Below are positions 1-4,565 of a stretch of 14,652 nucleotides of DNA, piece by piece. The first letter of the stretch is position 1. Every line of letters begins with the position of its first letter. The notes under the pieces were generated by a model. It saw nothing but the letters and a program-made list of their open reading frames with translations. It was not told where the DNA came from and did not search any database. This stretch comes from a bacterium (GTDB lineage Bacteria; Spirochaetota; JAHITG01), in the NCBI GenBank assembly GCA_028711675.1, contig JAQTRT010000044.1, positions 1-14,652 of the forward strand, given 5' to 3'. The position numbers and the translations under genes are program-made.

Positions 1-692
1 CTGGGGTCCAGGACCTCTTCATAATGACCGCCATCCAGCATCCTGGCTTTGAGCAGGTCTTCAGCCGTCCTTCCGATATGTTCCATCTCCTGCTCATGCC
101 CCTGTACAATCTCATAGCCTGAATATCCTCCCCATGAATCCGGGCTCATCTGGATGTTATTGCCGTCCCGTGCCACGGCGTTCACAGACAATCCCGTGAA
201 GACCTTCTCCTGCGAAACCAGGCTTCCCTCCGTATTCCCGTAATACGATTCCTCTTTTCTCTCCACATAGGTGAGCTTTCTGTTAATGAGCTTCTTAAAA
301 CCCTGCAGGATCCCGTCATACCCCGTGAGTAAAGCATGTTTCTCCTCCAGGGACCGGGAAAAAGGGTCCAGGGTGAATTGTGTCCGGAAATGGCCGTTCA
401 CTTTCGGATGAGACACGACCTCTCTTTTTATCCGGGAATAAGGACTGATGCGGGATGTGTTCTCCAGAACGGTCCGGATGTAACGGTCCAGATCATCCAC
501 GTCCGTGAAGGAAATAAAGCCCCACTGCCCGTTTTTTAAAAGACGGACGCTGGCGTTCCTTACTTCTTTTTTGGAAATTGTTTCGATCTTGGCATTGGAT
601 AACTCGATCAAGGAGAGCAGTTTTTTTTCTATCCGGATCTCGCCGAACCCGGCAGGAAGACGCTCCAGAGAGCGTTTAATAAGATCGAGCAT
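1..692 (-). CDS. TldD/PmbA-family metallopeptidase, N-terminal part (cut by window edge)
   Basis: The first 230 codons of a TldD/PmbA-family protein are present; the reading frame is open to the window edge. The protein starts MLDLIKRSLERLPAGFGEIR and contains the family-typical stretch VERKEESYYGNTEGSLVSQE followed by FTGLSVNAVARDGNNIQMS. Family members (TldD, TldE/PmbA) form cytosolic proteases that degrade unfolded peptides and mature some modified peptides. The zinc motif HExxxH of TldD lies further downstream and is not in this window, so a catalytic TldD cannot be told from a TldE-type partner. The ATG at 692 has a GGGAG sequence 7 bases upstream. It lies inside the end of the SPFH gene, so the two genes overlap by 17 bases and are probably translationally coupled as the last visible genes of the gmk-miaA-hfq operon. 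Confidence 0.85.
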   Translation of the reverse strand, partial: MLDLIKRSLERLPAGFGEIRIEKKLLSLIELSNAKIETISKKEVRNASVRLLKNGQWGFISFTDVDDLDRYIRTVLENTSRISPYSRIKREVVSHPKVNGHFRTQFTLDPFSRSLEEKHALLTGYDGILQGFKKLINRKLTYVERKEESYYGNTEGSLVSQEKVFTGLSVNAVARDGNNIQMSPDSWGGYSGYEIVQGHEQEMEHIGRTAEDLLKARMLDGGHYEEVLDP

Positions 693-1536
693 TGGTGGAC
701 TCCCGGATTCGCTGCAGGGCCTTCTCCCTGACAGTGCTGGAAAAATCGAATCCGATCTCCGAAGTCGGCAGCATGATCACGCTGTTCTTATCCAGTTTTT
801 TGATCAGCAGGTATTTTAATATGACCGGATTTTCCTTGATATAATCGCCGATGATCCTGAGATAAGCCACTTCGTTCTCTGCTTCCTTCTGAAGCTTTAC
901 TTTTTCCAGTTCAACGGCTCTCAGGTCCATCTTGAAATTCTCCTCATATTCGATGGATTGGTTCACTTTTTCCGATAATTTCCTGTAATTAAAGTCAGGA
1001 ATGATGACGGAGCTGAGGATATTGATCCTGTTCACCGTAATGCCTTCATACTTATCCCGGACCAGGCCTGTGATCTCAGCGGGAAGTGTCTTGAGGTAAG
1101 CGTTCAGATTATAATTATTCTCCATGGCCAGACCTATTTTTTCCGCTGCCAGGCTGCTGATCTCTTTTTTCAGGAATTCATCGATCTCACGGGATGACCT
1201 GAAATCCTTAAAGAGGGATTCGATCTTCTCCATTTTCAGCCGGTAAACGATGAGGATATCGGATTTCAGGATCGGGATCTCTTTATCGAGCAGATAAGCC
1301 TTTTTTTCCAGGGGGAACGAGTATTCCCGCTCGTTAAGGGAAAAATTTCTGGTGATGCCGTTGGCCGGGATGCTGTTAAGCAGGTTGAAATGTAATCCGG
1401 GCTTTTGATAAACCACCAGCCGGCCGGGATACCTGAAAAAAACCACTGTGCACTGGTTGAGAGGTACAGAGATGAACGCGGAGTAGATGGTGAAGACCAG
1501 CAATAAAACGGTCAACAGAATGATCAGGTATTTCAT
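676..1536 (-). CDS. SPFH/band-7 (prohibitin-like, HflC-type) membrane protein
   Basis: This 286-residue protein has an N-terminal hydrophobic anchor (about residues 3-22, LIILLTVLLLVFTIYSAFI), then an SPFH/band-7 domain (about 23-200) and a charged helical segment (about 195-225) likely to form a coiled coil. The stretch YQKPGLHFNL matches the YEPGLHFKIP region of HflC, and the tail VILKYLLIKKLDKNSVIMLPTS resembles the end of SPFH proteins. Family members form large membrane-anchored rings that organise microdomains or regulate proteases such as FtsH. The gene follows hfq with one intervening base, and its AGGAG ribosome binding site is built from the last hfq codons. In enterobacteria miaA-hfq is followed by hflX-hflK-hflC; here one SPFH gene occupies that place, so an HflC-like role is inferred. 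The protein is diverged, and no particular partner is proven. Confidence 0.8.
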   Translation of the reverse strand: MKYLIILLTVLLLVFTIYSAFISVPLNQCTVVFFRYPGRLVVYQKPGLHFNLLNSIPANGITRNFSLNEREYSFPLEKKAYLLDKEIPILKSDILIVYRLKMEKIESLFKDFRSSREIDEFLKKEISSLAAEKIGLAMENNYNLNAYLKTLPAEITGLVRDKYEGITVNRINILSSVIIPDFNYRKLSEKVNQSIEYEENFKMDLRAVELEKVKLQKEAENEVAYLRIIGDYIKENPVILKYLLIKKLDKNSVIMLPTSEIGFDFSSTVREKALQRIRESTNARSY

Positions 1537-1537
1537 G

Positions 1538-1756
1538 TTAATGCTCCTGTTCTGCTATGGTTGAAATGGCATGTTTAAAAATGAGAAGCTGCTTCTTCTC
1601 CTTCTCCACCTTAATGGTAAAGTTATCATAATCCAGGACCCGTGCCTTGATGGGAAGGCCGTTCATCAGGTAAAATGTAAGCTCCTGGTTGTTCCCTTTG
1701 GCTTGTTCCAAAAAATCATCCTGTGGCGATTTCACCCTGTTGTTCCGTATGGTCAT
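1538..1756 (-). CDS. hfq: RNA chaperone Hfq
   Basis: A 72-residue Sm-like protein. The Sm1 region runs from about residue 12 (QDDFLEQAKG, then ELTFYLMNGLPIKARVLDYDNFTIKV), and Sm2 ends LLIFKHAISTIAEQEH with the diagnostic KHAIS box (residues 61-65). Q12 corresponds to the conserved proximal-face Gln8 of the Escherichia coli protein. Hfq forms a hexameric ring that pairs small RNAs with mRNAs and binds poly-A and U-rich RNA. There is almost no C-terminal tail after the Sm fold, unlike the enterobacterial protein. The frame is open further upstream (to 1855), but the ATG at 1756 is chosen because it has a perfect GGAGGT five bases upstream and gives a normal Hfq length. The gene lies 43 bases after miaA, the classic miaA-hfq pairing, and one base before the SPFH gene. 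Confidence 0.95.
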   Translation of the reverse strand: MTIRNNRVKSPQDDFLEQAKGNNQELTFYLMNGLPIKARVLDYDNFTIKVEKEKKQLLIFKHAISTIAEQEH

Positions 1757-1761
1757 AGAAG

Positions 1762-1767
1762 ACCTCC
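1762..1767 (-). promoter_or_regulatory. Ribosome binding site of hfq
   Basis: GGAGGT on the minus strand, five bases before the ATG at 1756. It decides the hfq start against an in-frame upstream ATG at 1855 that lies inside miaA and would add 33 residues unlike any Hfq. Confidence 0.85.
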
Positions 1768-1799
1768 GTTGTGATATTAATGGATTTCCATGGATCCGG

Positions 1800-2729
1800 C
1801 TAAGCCAGTCTCTGCTGCTCTTCCTGCCATTGATCAATGCATTCCCTGATCTCATCGGTCTTATCAGGATCGAACCATCTGATCCCTTTCTCTTTTTTAA
1901 ACCAGGTCATTTGCCGTTTGGCGTAGTTCCGTGTTTTCCTGGCTGTTATTTCCCGGGCTTGTTCCAGGCTCAGTTCATGGTTTAAAAAACTAATAGCCTC
2001 GGAATAGCCGATCCCTTTTTTACTCAGACAATCTTTCGTATAACCTTTCCGGAGCAGCTCTTTTGTCTCATCCACAAGCCCTTGATCATACATCTCCCTT
2101 GTCCTTTGGTTGATCAGACTGTACAGTTCCTCCCGCGGCCTGGTCAGGCCGATCCACAGGTGATGGTACTGCACGGACCTCTGATGGGTCTCGATAAATC
2201 CGGAGAACGGCTTGCCGGTCAGATGATAGACCTCCAGAGCCCTTATGATCCGGCTCCTGTCATTCCTGCTGATGCGCGAATAAGAAACGGGATCCACTAC
2301 CCTTAACCGGTCGTACAGAAATCCCAGGCCGTGTTCTTCCATCAGGCCGTTTAATTCTTTCCGCACGGTCCTGTCCTGTCCCGGTGCGTTTGACAGGCCG
2401 TAAACCAGGGAACGGATATAAAGACCGGTACCGCCGACAATAAAGGGGACCTTTCCCCGGTGTATGATTTCATCAATGAGACGGTGAGCATCTGTCATGA
2501 ATTGAAAAGCCGAATAATCAGCTTCAGCTTCTATTACGCTGATGAGATGATGTTCGACCCTGTTCAGCAGGTCCGCTTCCGGCTTGGCCGTGCCGATATC
2601 CAGGTATTTATATACCTGCATGGAATCAGCGGAAATAATCTCCCCTTTTTCTTGGGCCAGCTCGACAGCCAGCCTGCTTTTACCAACTCCGGTAGGTCCA
2701 GAAATAATTATGATAGGCTTTTTTTCCAA
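1800..2729 (-). CDS. miaA: tRNA dimethylallyltransferase MiaA
   Basis: This 309-residue protein (E. coli MiaA has 316) transfers a dimethylallyl group to N6 of A37 in tRNAs reading codons that start with U. Visible motifs are the P-loop GPTGVGKS (residues 11-18), SADSMQVYKYLDIGTAKP (about 34-51), which carries the conserved DSMQVY box, the GGTGLYIRSLVYGL segment, and the C-terminal ARKTRNYAKRQMTWFKKEKGI tRNA-binding region. The start is a TTG at 2729, seven bases after the omega gene stop; a stop in the same frame at 2742-2744 excludes any longer form, and there is no clear Shine-Dalgarno. Initiation probably depends on ribosomes finishing rpoZ. The gene is followed by hfq, as in many bacteria. 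Confidence 0.96.
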   Translation of the reverse strand: MEKKPIIIISGPTGVGKSRLAVELAQEKGEIISADSMQVYKYLDIGTAKPEADLLNRVEHHLISVIEAEADYSAFQFMTDAHRLIDEIIHRGKVPFIVGGTGLYIRSLVYGLSNAPGQDRTVRKELNGLMEEHGLGFLYDRLRVVDPVSYSRISRNDRSRIIRALEVYHLTGKPFSGFIETHQRSVQYHHLWIGLTRPREELYSLINQRTREMYDQGLVDETKELLRKGYTKDCLSKKGIGYSEAISFLNHELSLEQAREITARKTRNYAKRQMTWFKKEKGIRWFDPDKTDEIRECIDQWQEEQQRLA

Positions 2730-2736
2730 ATCAAGA

Positions 2737-2940
2737 TCAACTCATGTTGAATTTATAGGATATAACTTTTTGAAAAACATCATTAAAGATGATCTTGAGC
2801 CTTTTATGCCTGTCTTTCTCCTTGTATTCCAGTAAAAGTTCCGGATGTTCCTCGATTTTCAGGGCATATTTGAGCATGACCACGGATAATTCATATTTAT
2901 GAATGTTCGCGTTTAGGATGTCTTCGAGCGGCAGTTCCAT
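2737..2940 (-). CDS. rpoZ: Probable RNA polymerase omega subunit (RpoZ-like)
   Basis: A 67-residue protein starting MELPLEDILNANIHKYELSV and continuing VMLKYALKI. The pattern of a short N-terminal helix followed by a Tyr/Phe-Glu-Leu segment and a basic-x-Ala-Leu helix fits the omega family, where the usual core is NRFxLVxxAxxRAxxL. Here the arginines are replaced by lysine or tyrosine, so the sequence match alone is weak. Position supports the call: omega follows gmk in many genomes. Omega binds the beta-prime subunit and assists RNA polymerase assembly. The ATG at 2940 has GGAGG six bases upstream. The 95-base gap after gmk is C/G-rich and contains only a weak five-pair hairpin. Another small helical protein is possible. 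Confidence 0.62.
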   Translation of the reverse strand: MELPLEDILNANIHKYELSVVMLKYALKIEEHPELLLEYKEKDRHKRLKIIFNDVFQKVISYKFNMS

Positions 2941-3035
2941 TTCAAACCTCCATCTGTCCGGGCCGGGACCAGCAGGATCAGGGGATCCGGGGACCGGTGC
3001 CTTCGGACATATCTATTTTCTCACTAAAGTATATA

Positions 3036-3590
3036 CTATTTATTTATAATATCAATAATTTTTTTAACGACCCCTTCTACAGAATCATTAACCAGGATAT
3101 AATCATAGTATTTCTTAAATTCCATCTCACTTTTAGCGTTTTCCAGACGCATTTTCACATCTTCATCCTTCTCCGTTCCCCTGGCTTTTAACCTCCGCTC
3201 CAGTTCTTCCAGACTGGGAGGGATAATAAAAAAGGAAACAGCGTCCTGATAAGCTTTCTTTATACTCATGCCTCCCTGGATATCGATGTCCAGAAGACAG
3301 GTTTTATTCTCTTTGATGCATTGTTCGAGGAATTCTTTCGGTGTACCGTAATAATTATGATACACACTGGCCCATTCCGCGAAATAACCGGATCGAATTT
3401 TTTTCTTGAATTCCTCTTCTGTGAAGAAATAATAATCCTTCCCTTGTTTTTCGCCCTTTCTCGGTTTCCGTGTTGTGGCGGATATGGATATCTCTATTTC
3501 AGGTCTTGCTTTTTCCAGTTCATGGCAGATCGTGGTCTTGCCGCATCCTGATGGTGCTGAAATTATGATGATCTTGCCTTTTCGATCCAT
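3036..3590 (-). CDS. gmk: Guanylate kinase
   Basis: This 184-residue enzyme phosphorylates GMP to GDP with ATP, a step needed for GTP, dGTP and (p)ppGpp supply. The P-loop is APSGCGKT (residues 12-19). The GMP-binding region reads SATTRKPRKGEKQGKDYYFF (37-56), with R41, R44, E47 and Y53 in the expected positions, and LLDIDIQGG follows as the core strand that contacts GMP and magnesium. The lid and C-terminal helices (LERRLKARGTEKDEDVKMRL) are complete and the length is normal. The ATG at 3590 has AAGGAG only three bases upstream, with a second GGAG thirteen bases away. It appears to be the first gene of the operon continuing to rpoZ, miaA and hfq, with its own promoter about 110 bases upstream. 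Confidence 0.97.
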   Translation of the reverse strand: MDRKGKIIIISAPSGCGKTTICHELEKARPEIEISISATTRKPRKGEKQGKDYYFFTEEEFKKKIRSGYFAEWASVYHNYYGTPKEFLEQCIKENKTCLLDIDIQGGMSIKKAYQDAVSFFIIPPSLEELERRLKARGTEKDEDVKMRLENAKSEMEFKKYYDYILVNDSVEGVVKKIIDIINK

Positions 3591-3631
3591 ATGCTCCTTA
3601 TCGCTCCTGCTCTATCCATCAATATTTTTTT

Positions 3632-3680
3632 AAAAAGGGTGCGGAAAGGTCCTCTCAGGCAGTGAAAAAAGCATGCACCC
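3632..3680 (-). terminator. Terminator-like hairpin in the gmk leader (possible attenuator)
   Basis: On the minus strand GGGTGC (3675-3680) can pair with GCACCC (3637-3642), immediately followed by five T residues (3632-3636). It lies between the predicted gmk promoter and the gmk start, so it would act as a leader terminator or attenuator. The stem is only six pairs and the loop is 32 bases, so it is weak as an intrinsic terminator. Confidence 0.35.
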
Positions 3681-3701
3681 ATATCATCCAGTATTGTGAT
3701 A

Positions 3702-3729
3702 ATAATACGGAAAAAAATAAAAAAGTCAA
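3702..3729 (-). promoter_or_regulatory. Predicted sigma-70-type promoter of the gmk operon
   Basis: Minus strand: TTGACT (-35, positions 3724-3729) and TATTAT (-10, 3702-3707), each five of six consensus bases, separated by 16 bases. Transcription would start near 3695 and give a leader of about 105 bases that contains the GGGTGC/GCACCC hairpin. The promoter lies between the repeat array and gmk, so gmk need not depend on ssb transcription. Confidence 0.6.
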
Positions 3730-3754
3730 ATCATTTCTAGCCCCACGGAAGGCC

Positions 3755-3874
3755 ATAAAGGTTTAAAGGCTAAAAAGGGTTTAAAGGCAAATAAAAAGTT
3801 TAAAAGGTAATAAAGGTTGTAAAGGAAAATAAAAAGGCTATAAAGGCAAGTTAAGGCTGTAAAGGGTTTAAAGG
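3755..3874 (+). repeat. Array of 13 AAAGG motifs with about 9-base spacing
   Basis: AAAGG motifs start at 3757, 3765, 3774, 3783, 3795 (AAAGT), 3803, 3812, 3821, 3833, 3842, 3852 (TAAGG), 3861 and 3870. Spacings are 8, 9, 9, 12, 8, 9, 9, 12, 9, 10, 9, 9. The longer steps create a higher-order unit beginning ATAAA at 3755, 3791 and 3829, that is, 36-38 bases. It occupies most of the non-coding gap between ssb and gmk and carries no open reading frame of note. I do not recognise it as a named repeat family; it is too short-period for CRISPR. Confidence 0.85.
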
Positions 3875-3926
3875 TTAAAACATTATTAACAACATCTTTT
3901 TCTTTCTTAACCTTTATAACCTTTAT
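3859..3926. repeat. Imperfect inverted repeat joining the two arrays
   Basis: Positions 3859-3878 match the reverse complement of 3907-3926 at 17 of 20 bases, with a 28-base spacer. In the ssb transcript this would form a long AU-rich stem-loop soon after the stop codon. It has no GC-rich core and is not followed by a U-run, so it is not a typical intrinsic terminator, although it could protect a 3' end. Confidence 0.7.
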
Positions 3927-3952
3927 CTGTCTTTTAAACCTTTAAAGCCTTT
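3911..3952 (-). repeat. Five inverted copies of the AAAGG motif next to the ssb stop
   Basis: CCTTT motifs (AAAGG on the minus strand) start at 3911, 3920, 3930 (degenerate TCTTT), 3939 and 3948, spaced 9, 10, 9 and 9 bases. The array begins right behind the ssb stop codon (3958-3960) and runs toward the 13-copy array in the opposite orientation, making a palindrome centred near 3893. Confidence 0.8.
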
Positions 3953-3957
3953 ATTCA

Positions 3958-4347
3958 TCATGCGTTCTCTTCAGTCCCGCTCTCACCTGCTGCCTCAACC
4001 TGATCTTTCTTCTTTTTCCCGGGACCGGAGAGGAACTGGACCTGTGAAGCCACTATCTCAGTGATGTTTTTATTATTTCCTTCCGGTGTTTTGAATTTGA
4101 ACTGATGCAGACGGCCGTGGAGCCCGATCTGCTTCCCTTTGACCAGGTATTTTTTCAGATTCTCGCTCTGACGGCCATAGCATCTGATCCGGAAAAAATT
4201 ACTTTCTTCCATCTTTTCCTCGTTCTTCAGGTAATTCCGGTTATTCACCAGGGTAAAGAGAAGGGACGACGTGCCGTTCTGGTTTGTTTTAAGATCAGGC
4301 TCATTGACCACCCTTCCCACAATCAATACAGAATTAAGATCGCTCAT
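3958..4347 (-). CDS. ssb: Single-stranded DNA-binding protein
   Basis: This 129-residue protein has a typical bacterial SSB OB-fold: MSDLNSVLIVGRVVNEPDLK, then SSLLFTLVNNR, SNFFRIRCYGRQSENLKKYLVKGKQIGLHGRLHQFKF and ITEIVASQVQFL. SSB coats single-stranded DNA during replication, recombination and repair and recruits partner proteins, including PriA, through a C-terminal acidic tip. Here the tail is short, lysine-rich and then acidic (GKKKKDQVEAAGESGTEENA), and lacks the usual DDxxPF ending. It may therefore be a second SSB-type protein, or a lineage that uses another contact. The ATG at 4347 has AAGGAGG six bases upstream. It is transcribed away from secA, and its stop abuts the repeat arrays. 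Confidence 0.9.
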   Translation of the reverse strand: MSDLNSVLIVGRVVNEPDLKTNQNGTSSLLFTLVNNRNYLKNEEKMEESNFFRIRCYGRQSENLKKYLVKGKQIGLHGRLHQFKFKTPEGNNKNITEIVASQVQFLSGPGKKKKDQVEAAGESGTEENA

Positions 4348-4353
4348 AAAAGA

Positions 4354-4360
4354 CCTCCTT
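4354..4360 (-). promoter_or_regulatory. Ribosome binding site of ssb
   Basis: AAGGAGG on the minus strand, six bases before the ATG at 4347: a near-perfect Shine-Dalgarno, in contrast with the divergent secA start, which has none. Confidence 0.8.
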
Positions 4361-4446
4361 TTGCTTTAACTGTTATATACAAAAAATTAAAAGGTTTTTT
4401 TCCGGAAAAATTCCCGGACAAATCCTGATCGAAAAGCTGTTCCCTG

Positions 4447-4558
4447 CTGACAGAACCGTATTTCATCCTATGACTTCCGCATGATCATTGGTCATTATTA
4501 CATCACCTTTTCACGGCATCAAAATTTTTCTTGCTATTTTAATTAAACATATTAAAAT
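4447..4558 (+). promoter_or_regulatory. Candidate secA promoters in the ssb-secA divergent gap
   Basis: The best-placed AT-rich candidate is TTGCTA (4531-4536) with TAAAAT (4553-4558), spacing 16, which would start transcription at about 4565, directly at the secA ATG. A second candidate is CTGACA (4447-4452) with TATGAC (4469-4474), spacing 16, which would give a leader of about 85 bases. On the other strand, TATATA near 4374-4379 could be a -10 for ssb without a clear -35. Apart from these, the gap of 218 bases holds no gene that I can see. Confidence 0.35.
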
Positions 4559-4565
4559 ATAACGT

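Noticed and set aside
1538..1855. N-terminally extended Hfq of 105 residues
   Set aside because: The extra 33 residues lie inside miaA, look like an out-of-frame reading, and the internal ATG at 1756 has a perfect ribosome binding site.
2975..2988. Terminator between gmk and rpoZ (GGATC-loop-GATCC)
   Set aside because: Only five pairs, no T-run, and located inside an evident operon.
3637..3695. Possible TPP riboswitch before gmk, because GGGTGC is followed by CTGAGA
   Set aside because: The second conserved block of the TPP aptamer (ACCTGATCTGGATAATGCC type) is missing, and gmk is not a thiamine gene.
3755..3952. Possible CRISPR array
   Set aside because: The repeated motif is only 5-6 bases with 3-5 base gaps and appears in both orientations; there are no 20-40 base repeats, no unique spacers of constant length and no cas genes.
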